Assembly (NCBI GenBank): GCA_035048815.1
Contig: JAUCBN010000035.1
Coordinates: forward strand, 14,210,501-14,274,500
Source: Abelmoschus esculentus
Taxonomy: Eukaryota; Streptophyta; Magnoliopsida; Malvales; Malvaceae
Direction of reading: 5' to 3'
DNA length: 64,000 bases
Positions within the stretch are counted from its first letter, which is position 1, and the number at the start of each line of letters is the position of its first letter. Shown one piece after another: positions 12,785 through 25,385 of this stretch. Under the pieces are notes generated by a model, which saw only the letters and a program-made list of their open reading frames with translations, ran no database searches and was not told the DNA's origin. The position numbers were made by a program, and so were the translations under genes.

Positions 12785-14940
12785 CATAGGTGTTGATTCA
12801 AAAGTGCTATCTAGAAGTCGCTCAGATATGAATGGGAGGTTCTACATATACAAAAGTACTAACGCAACAATATGAGATGGTCTGAACACATATAAACAGA
12901 GAAAAGAAACAACTTATTGGAAGACCACGTGTCAAAAATTGCGGAGACCACTTTGATTGTTTTAAACAGAATAAACTTGATGAGCTGAAAGGGATATGAC
13001 AGAATTGTGATTCAGATTTGAAGGAAACCTTACAACAAAAATTTGGCGATATATCACTGTTACTGAATGTCCAAACAGACGCATACATGTTCCGCTCCTT
13101 GAGGTAGTTTTGAAATCCAGGTTATTGTTATTTTACGTTTGGAAAGGTTGATATGAACCCCACCGTTTAAGAATATGCAGCTCTGCTTAATTTCCCAAGA
13201 CTTAAGACTGAAAGGGTTTATCTCAAACCGAAAGACCCACCGTCTTTCCTGAAAAATTTGATTAATGTTACTGGAATGAGAAAAGAGCGGTTTCAAGGTA
13301 AAATTATAAGGAAAGATAAAACCGATTGTATTGCTTGTCCATTTATCCGTGACTTGATCCTTCGTCATCAAGATCCATACAAGAAGAGATATTTGTTAGA
13401 ATACAACATCTATGGCATGGTTATCTTCCTTAAGGTTTCGGGGCATATAGACTACGCAGTGACTGATTTATTCGATAAACTCAGAAATAATATCAATCTG
13501 GTATCCTCTATCTTAGCTGAGACGTTTCGATCACTAAATACCTGTCGAAAATAGATGAAGGTAAGTTTTTAGGATGTGTAGCACTACTCGAAGTATGAAT
13601 TCGAAGTCACCTTTAGAATTTATAGTTTTCTTATCAGATGTGCCTCACCACTTTTTCACCGATAAAAACGTTTTTGGAAGAGTACCAAGCAGAAATCATG
13701 ACTGAAGAACATTGGATTGCAGGATTTTGAGATCTTCAGGATTATACGATAAACTAGAAGGTACCATGGCTAATCATGAGCGAGTTCCTTTACCGATGTG
13801 GGAAGTATGACTGTGTATCCTTTCCAGGCATATGGGGTAGAATCGGGTATTACTCGTTACTTGTATCTCGTGAATTTGGATCAATACAATTCATCCCAGC
13901 AACTCAAGGCTTGAAAGACTCTGATTTTGCATACTAAGGTAAAGGTTATAAGAAAAAATCCAAAAGATAAGTCGGGATTAGAAAATTATACACATGATTG
14001 AAATTTATGATGTTTTGTTTACCTCCAATTATGACCAGTGAAGGGTTACCAGAGTCAATGATGGTATCCCACTTGGAAATCAATAGAATATTCGAATTAT
14101 GGATCAGCACATGAAAAATTTTCCTTCTGACTTAGAAAAGGCTAAAAGAGCACATGATAAGAAAGTCAAAGCCTTAGAGAAGCTTATTTCAGAGATATAC
14201 TCGACAAACTACCTGGCTTCACTTGATGTGAAAAATATAAACAGAAATGTAAAAATTTCCTGAAACAAAAGGAGATATAAAAAAAGGACCATGAAGAGCT
14301 GAAGGAAGAATGGGAAGAATCAAAATAAAATTTGCATAGGAATAGTTTGAGTACTACCGCTAATGAGTGACTGGTAAACTTCTAAAATAAAGAAAGAGGA
14401 CTGAACACTATTCCCGAAAGTATGAAGCAAGTCAAAAACAAGTTAAAAATAAGGCTAAAGAATTATAAGCACTCGCTCAGGAGTTAATCGCTAGCCATTC
14501 TTAGAATCAAGATCTGATATCGTAGAATTAAGATTATGAAGTTCAGATTATACGACTAGATGAGCTTCTACAGGGTTATCATAATTAGGACCTTTCTGCT
14601 GCCTAAAACCTTGCACAAATGAAAACGAGCCACTAAAAGATAAGTTTGTTAAACTTGAAAATTCCCTCTAGGGCTACACAGAGAGATTGGTTTCTTTTAA
14701 AGGAACGCTACAAGAAGATAAAAATTGAATAGTATACGGATTGTAACAAGCTAGACAGTTAATTCGAGATCAACATCATGCGATGATGGAAGTTATGTAG
14801 CAGGCGCGAGGGGTAGCCCACTTTATCTTAGACTTAACGATGGAAGCCCACGACCTAAGGGTGCGTGTTAGTCCCAGGACACCACTAGGGTCCCGTGTTC
14901 ATAGACTACTACAAGAAATAGAGTTCTTAGGCGTATAGGC
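12785..14940 (+). pseudogene. ORF1 (DUF7745-like) of element A
   Basis: Pieces in one main frame resemble the ORF1 protein that precedes gag in cotton Ogre-like elements. The best open stretch is 13258-13554 (LINVTGMRKERF..., CPFIRDLILRHQDPYKKRY..., YGMVIFLKVSGHIDYAVTDL, ILAETFRSLNTCRK). Upstream pieces run from about 12830 and match the start of the copy in element B. Downstream (about 14090-14900) is a Lys/Glu-rich, probably coiled-coil part. Numerous stops make it a pseudogene. The role of this protein is unknown to me. Confidence 0.65.
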
Positions 14941-15213
14941 TAATCGCTATTTTTAATAGCATTATGACTTCTTTTTGTAACTAGATCTCTTCATCTGAAT
15001 GAAAATCTTTCTAGCGTTACTTAATAATCAACACGGCAACACCCTCATTTCAGTCATTTTAGCATGACACTACTTTAAATTATGCATTTAAATGTCATAT
15101 GTTTGCATATATCATTGAAAACAAATAAATTAATCGTGTGCATATCGTGATGAAAATTTAATTCAACTTGCAATCATTCCACATCATTACGGTACGCGTT
15201 TGAAGACTAGCAT

Positions 15214-15471
15214 CATGGAGGATCGAGTATACAACTAGGAACAAGGTCAAAAGGACCTCGAATCTCGCTTTGATCAAGCTGAACAGAACATTAACCACCA
15301 GATCTCCTAGTCTCAAACTACAACCCCAGCTCAGAAAGACCCAAAGTTATGTAAAGGAAAAGCTACAAAAGACCTCACTGAGTAACCAGAAGACACTACT
15401 ATCGCATCTCACGTTAAGGTTCAAACTAAAACGTTAACACCTCTGAGGAGGATATACATTAGTAATGCGGG
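15214..15471 (+). pseudogene. Start of gag of element A, interrupted
   Basis: An ATG at 15214 opens MEDRVYN followed by stop, then in the same frame EQGQKDLESRFDQAEQNINH, a coiled-coil gag N-terminus like that of cotton Ogre-type elements. It breaks at 15471 where the LTR of element B begins. More in-frame stops follow the first. Confidence 0.5.
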
Positions 15472-18400
15472 TGTAGCGACCCTTTTTAAATAAAAAATAA
15501 TTTTAATTTATTATGAGTAGGAAAAGGCTACTAATATAAAAATATAATTTGTTGATCTAAAGATTAGGTCAAAATTGAAAATTGGATTTTGGGAAAATTG
15601 ACCTAAAATTTGGAATTAGGGTTTACTTTCAAAAATTAAGAATTGGTGTTGAAATTGAGGATAATATTAGGGAAATTTGAAATTAGGGTTTGGAAAAAAT
15701 TTGAGGATTTTAAAAGAACTAGGGATTTAAAATTTAAGGGTTAAAATATTTAGAAAGGGATTTAAAAAGGGGTTAAAAAAGATTTAAAAATGTTGGAGTC
15801 GCCACCGGCCACTTTTGGTAGGTCGGACGCTGTAGAAACCAGAGATTCGAAAAGACGAGTCTGAGAGTCGGTTACGGTTTAAAAACGGGTTTAGGATTTA
15901 AAAACCGCCCAAAATTGACACCTTTAAAATAACCGCTTAATTATTTTTAAAAAATTGTTTTAAAATGGAATTTAAATTAAAATTTATTTAAAGATTCGAA
16001 TCAAGTTTTATTTTTACCGTGTCTTTATTAGAAGGCAACGCATACACCGCAACCACTACGTTAGAGCGTGGGCCAGTTACGACCGAATAAAGTCGTAATT
16101 GGTTAAGGTTCATTAATTAAAGTTGGATGTGAATTGAGAAAAAAATAAAGTAAACAAATATATACAAAATAAAAAAGACATGTGAACAAAAGCATAAATG
16201 GACAAAACATGACATAGTAAAAGGTAAAAGTAACAAAAGAATATGTGCAAAAGTAAATACACACATCATAATAAGACAGATGCAACAATTAAAATGCATG
16301 GATAAAAAAAATAGATTGCATGTTTACAAAAACATGATAAAAAAATAAAAATAAAAACATATAACAAAACATGACATGATAAGGAATAAAACATATGTAA
16401 CTGAATATAAACATAACATGCAGAATAGATATATGCACTATACATGTAAACAACTAAAGCATGACATAACAAAATAAATAGACAAAATAAAAAAAACATT
16501 AATAATAAATGTTTACATAAATAAATGAAGATATAAATAAATAAAATAAAACAAACTACTAAACTACTGTAAAGGGCCAAAATAAATAAAAACTAAATTT
16601 AGGAGATCAAAATAAGTAAGAAACATTCGTGTAATCACTAATTTTATCCGGGGTTAAAAACCCAATTTTAAATTTGTCTTTATTCTAAATAACGGGCTAT
16701 AATTATTTTCTTAATTAATATTATTCACAAAAACTCAAAATATTACTACTAGTATATCATCTACTATACTATTTACTAATACATTCGCTTTGTTTTTTTG
16801 ATTAACGGTTATATAAAATCCAATAATGTTATTACTATATAGTATATTCTTTTTATTCGTTTTTAACACATATTTTAACCTATATTATTATAGATATTTG
16901 ATTGGCTAAATAAAAAATCTATTTTGTCATTATTTCCTTTTCTTTGGTATCTATATCTTTTTATAATCCTTTTTTTTTCTTTTCGTTTATATTATTATTA
17001 ATATATATATATTATATTACTAACCTATTAAATAAATAAGCAATTAAGCATAAAATAAATAGAATGCCCAAGTCTTTAATTAAAGTCCATGTTATAGTTA
17101 CAAAACCCAAAAATGTTATCACAATTTCTAGCCGATTCATGCCCAAAATTAATTTAGTCCTGATCTAATTTTATAAACAGAAACCCTAATTCATCTTTGT
17201 CCTTTTATGCAGCCAACTGATAACCTTTGGATCAAGTGCTAACCAACGGTCTAGCTTTATGTGATCCCTCAATCGCACCCCTGGTCCCAAACTTGCTACC
17301 CGACAGGTTTTAGGCCAGCAACATAGATGGTCCCCTGTCCAGCTCCATGTGAAAACAAAACAATCAAAATTCAAAATTAACAGAAATGCAACAAATTTCA
17401 GAGGCAATAGCAGGGAATGACAGAGAATGAAGACAAAATAACATATTGTAATTTTATTTCCCTTTTTATTTTCAATGTAATGGTGTTATAAGAATCGGTT
17501 CAACCATTGTAAAAGGAGGCTTCTTTCTCCTACCATGAGAATGAAATGAGAAAGCACAGAGAATTTCTTAAGAAGTCTAGCATATTTTTCTTCTTCTTCT
17601 TCTTTACATATTCTTCTTATTTCTAGCCAAAAATACTGATACACAAAGAAAAGATTAGTTTTGCTCTTAAAAAAGGGGACGGTATTATAAGGAAATTACA
17701 GAAATTGAGAACTTCATTCTCGTCTTCTTTTAGATTAAAAACAAGGCAAAAGGAGAGTCTTTCCTATTTATTTATTCGAAATCCCTAGCCAACTAGAATA
17801 GGAAGATAAAATAAATCAAGAAAGGGGATGTTTTACCTCTGACCGCGGCGGTCGCCGGCGTTTGGAGACTCCGACGATGAATCCCAACGGTGGAGAGAGA
17901 GCTCACGTCCTGGCGAACAACATACCTCGGAACCACGAAGATCCAACGGCTGGTCATTCAGATCGACGACAATGAAGGCCCGAGAGACTTATGGTGATTT
18001 TGCGATGATTGGGGCATCCGGGTGAAATAAAGACCGTAGAGAAAGAGGAAAAGCTGAGTTCTTTTTGTCGGCGACCTTACTTCGTCGAAACGGTCACCAG
18101 AGTGGCACGACAGAAAGGACAAGATACAGCGGTTAGATTTTGATTCAATAAGGAGAGGTCTGGTTCTTATTTTGGTCGACTGAAAAAGGGGGAATAATCC
18201 CCATATTTGGGACTGCCGTTTCAGCCGATCCACACCAAATTTGGAGGAAATATTCGGGTCTAAACTGGTGCACCAGACTTGGATTTTGAATTTTTAATGG
18301 GCCTGTGTATCCTTGAACCATGGGTATAATCTCACTTATTTATTTTCTTAATATTTAGAACATGTCAACATTCATTCTCATTTCGTTTGCCATTACATAT

Positions 18401-19654
18401 AATTATTATGTATGTGAAATAGAGTACATTTCAGTTCTGACGTTCATTGATAACCATGTAAGGTTTTTGTGTTTTACATCCTGATTATATTTGCATTAGT
18501 CATGTTTTTATATATTATTATATTTATTATATAACATGCCACATGCATTATTAAATATATGGACATATTACTTTGTTTATTTCATACATGTTTATTGTGA
18601 TGTATAGTTTTAAATCATTTCATATATTCCATATCGTGTACATATTGAGTATAATACATGTTAATTTTGTATTATTATAATTGTATATCCATATCATATA
18701 TAATACTTGTGATACATTGCATGATTTGTAATTGTACGATATGTTTGTATTCGTTTATCTCTTTCATGTTCCATTACATGTAGTGTATATATTTTGTCTC
18801 GTATGGGTATATTCGCATGGATGCATGTTTTCACTTTTATTTAGTCGGCTAGTGTTACGTTTGATTGGATTTTATTGTGACATTTATCGCTTATGGTTGC
18901 ATTTTGGTCCTTTTTCAATAATGTTTAGGTCCATGAGTCTTTATTTAGATTTACCTCGTCACATGCATATTTACTCCTTGTAGTTGTTTAATTTATTTAT
19001 ATTACTTATCTTGCTTATTTATTTAGTTGTTTGCTCATGAATTTACTTATTTCTATATGCTATGTTGTACATGTATTTACTTTATTATGTATTTTATTGT
19101 CGTTCTAATTCACAATCACCCTTGCTAATTAATGAATTTAATTAATTACGTCTTTATTCGGTCGTAACGGGCCCGTGTTCCAACGTAGTGGTCGCGGTGT
19201 ATGCGTTGCCTTCGAATAATGACGCGGTAAAAATAAAATTTAATTCGAATATTTAAACAAACATTAATTTAAATGCCACTTTAAAACGGAAAATCCAAAA
19301 ATTAATTAAGCGGTTACTTTAATAGAGGTGCCAGTTTTGGGGCGGTTTTTTAATGCTAATACCGTTTTAAAATCGTAACCGACTCTCGAACCCAAACCAT
19401 TTCGAATCTCTGGTTTTTCGGTGTCCGGTCTACCAAAAGTGACCGGTGGCGACTCCAATCCATTTTAAAACCTTTTTCAAATATTTCCCACCAATTTTTA
19501 AATCCTTTTAGGTGTTTTCGAACCCTAATTTTTAATCCCTAAATTTAACATTTTAAAACCACTAATTTTAGGTCTAAAATCCCCATTTCTAAATTTCAAG
19601 ACCTAATTCCCCTAATTTTTAATTTTTCGCTAGTGACCCATTTTTTACTACACC

Positions 19655-19712
<58 letters not shown>

Positions 19713-19736
19713 TTTAAGAAATTTAGGGTCGCTACA
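15472..19736 (+). repeat. 4265-bp LTR of element B with inverted-repeat ends
   Basis: It begins TGTAGCGACCC and ends GGGTCGCTACA, directly followed by the primer site. The first ~1.15 kb (15472-16627) and the last ~1.0-1.4 kb (about 18300-19736) are inverted copies of one another; shared blocks include GGAGTCGCCACCGG, CAGAGATTCGAAA, GAGTCGGTTACG and GGCAACGCATACACCGC with its reverse complement. The centre (16628-about 18240) matches, inverted, the plus strand at about 22900-24884. Two copies in element C keep the same arm-centre order, so I read this as one LTR rather than two colliding ones. Confidence 0.65.
19655..19712. repeat. (ATT)n microsatellite
   Basis: About 19 near-perfect ATT units lie just inside the 3' end of the element B LTR. 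The matching positions of the other arm (15490-15530) lack the expansion, so it arose after the arms separated. Confidence 0.95.
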
Positions 19737-19755
19737 GTTGGCGACTCCGCTGGGG
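19737..19755 (+). other. Primer-binding site of element B
   Basis: TTGGCGACTCCGCTGGGGA follows the LTR end after one base. TGGCGACTCCGCTGGGGA would pair with the CCA end of a tRNA; from memory the Ogre/Tat lineage primes from tRNA-Arg, which is not checked here. The identical site occurs inverted at 26033-26050. Confidence 0.75.
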
Positions 19756-20410
19756 ATCAATTTTTCAAACGAGTCAAGCCTTGTTTTTAAATACCGCTTA
19801 ATTAATTTTGGAAGTTTGAATTAAAGTGGCAATTAAATTATCATTTGTTTATTAATTCGAAGTTATATCATTTCAACCCATCTCTCTAAGTGGGGGGAAA
19901 ACGCTAGTGCTTTCGTGAGGATATTGTTCCTTCGTATGGGCCTAGCAAAGTACCTTCGGGGCTCGACTATCCTATGCTTTTCGTGAGGATATTGTTCCTT
20001 CGTATGGGCATAGCGAAAGGGTCCTCCCGGATTGAACTCGATTGAAATGAGCCTATAATGGGTGATGATCGGGGGCCTTGCTACTCTTAGAAGAGGACAG
20101 CAAGGACAATTCGGGTACCTCCTAGTACCAAAATTGCATATAGAGAACATAGTCAACCCACCCCGTTAGAGCCATGCGGATAACCTAGGTGAATTAGGTA
20201 TGATATCTAGATTTTGTTTATCTTTCTCTTCTTTCGTGTCATTTATTTATGTCATTTATTTATGCTTCTGTTATTTATGTTATCCTTACTAACACATTTC
20301 CCTTTTTCTACCGTTCGTTTTTTCTTTTATTTCCTTTCCTCGCATCTTTTTTGCATCTTTTACATAAAGGTTTTGATTCTAGTGGTTTGCCCATATTGAG
20401 AGCTTTCATT

Positions 20411-21820
20411 ATGGATAAAAGGCTTCTTCACTCACGAGATCTTAACTCGGCGGTTCGATACTGGTCAGAAGTTAATCAGAAGGCCTTCGAAGATAGCTTA
20501 CCGAGCAAGCGCATAATACCAGGTTACACTTATGTCAGTCTTCAGCAAAATGATTTGTATGAGTTAAAGGAGATGTGAGAGAGTTGGGATCAGCGAATGC
20601 AAGGTCTATTTTATGATAATTATGGAGACATAGCCCAGCTAATATGTGTTAGGGTCAATCAGCCTTTACTTCGGGCCGCCTTTCAGTTTTGGAACCTTGT
20701 TTTTTGCCGTTTCACTTTCAATGGAAATGACCTAATGACTACGTTGGAGGAATACACTACTTTGATTAACAGTATAAATGTCAACAAGTATTGGAATTAT
20801 TCAGAAGTCCCAGGATTATCAGACGAAGTTGAGAACTTTAGCCAGAATGAGTGTTGCTTGGGTCTGTGGTTTGATTCAAGTCCAAGGAGAGTGTTGCATT
20901 TTCATAGGAGAGCATTCGAGATATTATATTGACACACCCGGATGAGGTGACGAGGATGGACTTGTTTGTCTTAGGCATATACGGGTTGATCATTTTCCTT
21001 GAGTTTTGGGCAACATAAATGTCACTATTCTTTATCTGTTCGACCGTTTAAAAAGGAAAGCCAACCCAGTGATGGCCATATTAACCGAGACTTTCATCTC
21101 CTTGAATGCTTATCGGAAACAAGAAGAAGGGCATTTTAGAGGTTGTGCATTATTCTTCCAAGTTTAGATTCAGAGTCACTTTTGGAAAGAGACGAACGAC
21201 TAAGTTTCTATCAGGTATTTTTCTTGGATGCTTTTACTTAATACGAGAATACTTAGCTAAAGAATGACGGGAGGATCTAGATAAAAAAATGGTCAGAAAT
21301 TTTCAGAAATCTACGGGATGAAGACATTGTGTGGAGAGTTCTGTGGATGAGTCATGAATTTTATTTTCTTTATCGAGTTGGTGATTATGAATGGCTTCTA
21401 ATGATTGGTTTGTACGGAGGGATTGCATGTGCACCTTTGCTAGTATCAAGACAATTCGGTTCTCAACAGTTTATCTCTTTTACAACCAAATTAAGTGGTA
21501 CCAAGTTACCTTTTAAGAATGATAACAGAGCCAAGATGCAAACTATAACAAGAGTATAGAAATACTGTTATCGCATCCGAGCAGAGGAAATCATGAAAAG
21601 TACGATCACGTTTGATTATGACCTTTGGAGGCGCGTTAAGATCAATGACGAGATTCTAGTATCTGACCATTAGCCCACCATAACATTAGAGGAGTATATA
21701 TGTATAGTTCCTTCCGAGACTGATATCTTGAGAAACGAGTTATGAGAAGTCAGGAAACAAATGGATGAGTTGAAAACCCAGCATGTGAAAGAATTTTATA
21801 AGGTAAGTTTGGACATAGAA
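20411..21820 (+). pseudogene. ORF1 (DUF7745-like) of element B
   Basis: An ATG at 20411 opens MDKRLLHSRDLNSAVRYWSE. The frame stops at a TGA (20576-20578) where a Trp codon is expected, then runs on as ESWDQRMQGLFYDNYGDIA..., PLLRAAFQFWN, FTFNGNDLMTTLEEYT to about 20932. After a gap with stops it returns at 21329-21559 (WRVLWMSHEFYFLYRVGDYEWLL..., GGIACAPLLVSRQFGSQQFI) and fades at about 21820. The segment order matches the ORF1 of element A and the plant DUF7745 family. Function unknown; clearly broken. Confidence 0.7.
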
Positions 21821-21829
21821 TAAACGAGT

Positions 21830-24800
21830 ACATAAATAGATAAATACAACAATATATAAAAAGCATGGCAAAAAAGGCACAAGACATGACATAGAAGACA
21901 TAACCTAACTAAATTGCATGGCAAAAAGAAGTAAATAGATCATTAAAATAAATACGTGTAAGTATGCAACACATAAAATAAAAACATAAAACCGATAAAT
22001 AAACATTCACAAAAGATATTCACATCGTGATAATTAAAGTCGAATGTACATGACAAAATATATATACAAAATAAAAGAACATGTAAATAAAATAAAGAGC
22101 ATAAGTATAAGGGCATGAATAAAATGCATGAAATAAATAAATATAAATAACAAAATAAATAAATATGCATGGACAAATAAAGTACGTAAATGTAAACGCT
22201 AAAAAACATATACATAAAACAAATGAACAAAAAGATTAAGCTAAAACATAAACAAATAAATAAATGCCGAAGCATGGTATAATAAAGTATGTGCAAATAC
22301 CAATATGTAAAAATAAATGAAATGCACAAATAATGATATAATATGCCTGAAATAATAAAAGATATAATAAAGTAAATATTTACATTAACATGTAGATTAA
22401 GTAAATAAGCAAATACAAATAAAAAGTGAAGGAAGAGATAAATAAAAAAGGATAAACAAACATGAATGTAAAGACTTGTAGCAAGAAAATGAATAAATAA
22501 ATAACTATATATACGAACAATAATCAAATAAATAAATAAAATAAAATAAACCACAATAAATGATAAAGCTACTGGGATGGACGGAAATGGAATAAACAAA
22601 AACTTCAAAGCCCTTGAACCGTTATTTTGAAATGAGGAAGGGCTTAAAAGTTTAAGCAAAACACGGAGGGACTCATTCGGAATAGAACCAAAATAAAGAC
22701 GATTATGGTTTAAAAATGGTGACTAGTTCGCAAGCTTTTGAAAAAGTTAGAGGACTTCGGGCATGATTATAAAAAGCGAAATGGCCTGAAAATATGTCAA
22801 AAAATGCGGAGGTACTTAAAATTAATTTAACCATTTCGAGGTAACCTGATACATCCCAAATCGGGATCAGAATGAAAAACGCAGTAAAGGCTCAGGGACC
22901 TAGAGCATGATTTTGAAAACACGGAGGGTTTAATGAGGAGAATAGACCATTTCCTTTTTAATCCCTGATATAAAACACAAACATGAAATTAAACATTTCT
23001 CCTTTCTACATTTGTTCATCCAAAAATTAAAACAAACCCACATTTTCTCTGTAATCTGGAAATGGGATGAACACATTCATTGTGTTCATCCTTTTTTTCC
23101 CCAGAAATCAACGAGAGAAAAAGGAGAACAAGAGCGAAAGCCCTTTTTTCAATCGTCCGAAAAAAACAAAAAGGAAAACTTCTTTGCTTTGAAGATCAGA
23201 AACGAAGATTCCTTTCTGGCTTCGACTCACCACAACGACCCAGAGGTCATAAGGCTTATCGTCGTTTTTCTAGAAACAAGAGGAGGAAAAATCTGATTTG
23301 GAGAGGTAAGAAACCAAACCCTAAGCTATTTTTTTGTGTTCCTTGTCTATCGTCATTTCTCTCGGTTTTTATAACCGTAAATACAAGGGATTAAAATGCT
23401 ATTTTTTGTTTGTGTTGGTTGCCTCTGACTTTCTCTGTGACTTGTTGGCCGAATCCGTATAGCTCTGGTATTTGGTTGTGATGCGTCTAAAATTCTGATT
23501 TTTTGGGTGATATTTTGTTGTGAAATTGGTTTATAAATCTCTGAAATAATCGTCGTTTCTGATTTGTATTTGTTTGATGTTGGTACAAATCTGACATGTT
23601 TCTTTTGTTGTTCTGCACTCGTACGAATCGTTCGGAGAACGAGGGGACCACCGGTTAGGTGATCGGACGATGAGGACTCTTCAGGCAGTCGAACGGTTCG
23701 ATCAGAATGCGAAGCGTCTCGCGCGTGCGTTGCACGCGTGCATAGGGGACTCGAGTAGACGGGGCGTGTGGCGCGTGAAGCATTCCGGAACCTTCCTCCT
23801 CTTCATCTGGACCGTTGGATCTCAGAGATGATCCAACGGCTCAGGGGCGACTGCGCAAGGATAAATATAGTTAGGGTTTCGATTTAGCTGAGTATGGCTC
23901 AATGTGGGCTTTTTAATTTAAATCACATGTGGGCTTGTGTAACTAATGTGTGGGTTTTATAATATTATTCCGGGATTCGAAGAATGTTTGAGTTTAATAA
24001 AAAAAAGTAAATGGACTTGTAATATGGCCTGATAGTTATAAATTAAGTGGACCGTATTTATTTATATTGGTTTTTTTATATTTATTTTATGCATATATAT
24101 TAATAATAATATTTATAAATGGAAATTAAAATAATAATGATAAAAATAATAATGTAATTGAAATAAAAATAAAGTATAATACTAAGTGTAAAATGCCGAT
24201 CATAATAAAAGAAAAGAAATAAAAATATGTACATACAAGTAAAGGAAAAAGAGAATGAAATAAAATATGAAATTAGTAATATTTTTTATTTTTTAAATAA
24301 TAATAATAATAAAAGAGGAAAAAACCGAATAATAATGGTAAAATAGAATAAAATTATAATCAAGTTTATAATATTAACATAATAAATTCAAAATATACTT
24401 GTATAAAATTCAAATGAATAACCAAAATAAAGGTAAATAGTAAGGTATTATATTTTTTTGTTTTTGTATTTAATATTTCATATACAATAATTATAATAAT
24501 AATAATATAAAAACGAAAAAAAGAGTAAAACGTTCCAACAAAAACAGTTACCAAAAATAATAATTCAAAATATACTATATATTATACAATATTTTTGATA
24601 ATAAAAAAGGATAATAATTAATAGTAATAATGAAGCAAAATTAAAGCCAATGAAATAAATCAACGTATATAAGTATAATTATTATTTTTTTGGTTTATAT
24701 ATTTATTTAAAGCAAAATGACTAAAAGAATTATTTTTTGGATTTTCAATAAAAGCACATATAATAATAAGAAAGTTATATTTTTTTTTATTTTTTTAGTT

Positions 24801-24884
24801 TAATAACTACAAGCCCGTTATTCGATTTGAACGAAAAATTTAAAACCCGGGTTTGAACCCCGGATAAAATTAGTGATTACAGTT
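21830..24884 (-). repeat. Incomplete 3' LTR of element C
   Basis: About 22030-22560 matches one arm of the LTR (compare ATATATACAAAATAAAA with 16161 onward). 22560-24884 is the LTR centre, found inverted at 16628-18240 and directly at 28182-29485. It includes a likely promoter block (TATAAAACACAAAC near 22970), a possible 5' splice site (GAGAGGTAAGAAAC near 23300) and a GC-rich stretch (23640-23860). The end arms are partly missing. Long hydrophobic minus-strand open frames here come from AT-rich sequence and are not genes. Confidence 0.55.
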
Positions 24885-24949
24885 ACCCCTCTTTGCTTAT
24901 CGTTGTAAAACAATGATAGAGCAAAGACAATAGGCACTAATTTTATCCG
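24861..24949. repeat. 89-bp imperfect hairpin
   Basis: CGGATAAAATTAGTG (24861-24875) is the perfect reverse complement of 24935-24949. Inside it, CTTTGCTTATCGTTGT (24891-24906) pairs with 24910-24926 with one bulge and one mismatch, around a three-base loop. It lies exactly where LTR sequence meets the element C leader. The outer arm is also present at about 16633-16650 in the LTR of B. Confidence 0.8.
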
Positions 24950-25385
24950 ACTTCCCTGTTCGAGGAGTTTGATCCAGAAACCCTTTTCTGCAATTTTGAT
25001 AGTCCTTTTGTCCCCTGATCCATTGATTAGCTTGCCACGAACGATATTTCGACTTGAGGTCACCTGTACACATTAAAAGAGAAATTTCAAGAGCAACCTT
25101 GATTCCCTTATTTAGACATTTTGAGTAAATTTAAAGATTTTGAACTGTAGGTCCCCCTCTACGAGACTTTAACCTCTGAACTGTTGAAGAAATTGATCTT
25201 TCCTATATAGAACCAATCTCTGAAAAAGCTTCGAGTTTTTCCTATATAAAACTCTTCGTAAAAGTCTTCGACTTGAGTCTCTTCTATATGAAACCCTAAA
25301 TCTAGAATTCTAACAATGTTGATCCCTTCTCCATAGAATCCACATCTTCAAGATGCTCTGATTTCTGATCATTGCAGCATTTGAC

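Larger units (their letters stand above)
11855..15471 (+). mobile_element. Ogre/Tat-like gypsy element A, decayed fragment
   Basis: 11855-12206 aligns by eye with the 3' part of the LTR at 18300-19736 (shared words CGTAACC.ACTC.CGAACCC, CTCTGGTTT, GGTGTCC, TGGCGACTC). Next comes a worn primer site (12207-12226, GATGACGAATCTGTTGGGGA), an untranslated leader, an ORF1 remnant and the start of gag. At 15472 it is cut by the LTR of element B, so B inserted into A. Many stops show that A is the oldest of the three. Confidence 0.65.
15472..21820 (+). mobile_element. Ogre/Tat-like gypsy element B, 5' half
   Basis: Complete 5' LTR (15472-19736), primer site (19737-19755), leader (19756-20410) and a damaged ORF1 (20411-about 21820). 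Then the sequence switches to an LTR fragment in the opposite orientation (element C), so gag, pol and the 3' LTR of B are missing. The order LTR, primer site, extra ORF before gag, together with the multi-kb LTR, is the Ogre/TatV arrangement. Without gag-pol it is at best non-autonomous. Confidence 0.7.

Noticed and set aside
18300..19736. Separate head-to-head LTR rather than part of one LTR
   Set aside because: Two other copies keep arm-centre order consistent with one LTR, and no internal TG/CA boundary or target duplication was seen near 18300. Not fully excluded.
21943..22659. 238-codon hydrophobic open frame on the minus strand
   Set aside because: Lies in an AT-rich LTR; composition (Phe, Tyr, Leu, Ile) is what such DNA gives by chance; similar frames at 16103-16580 and 27604-28029 are the same LTR region.
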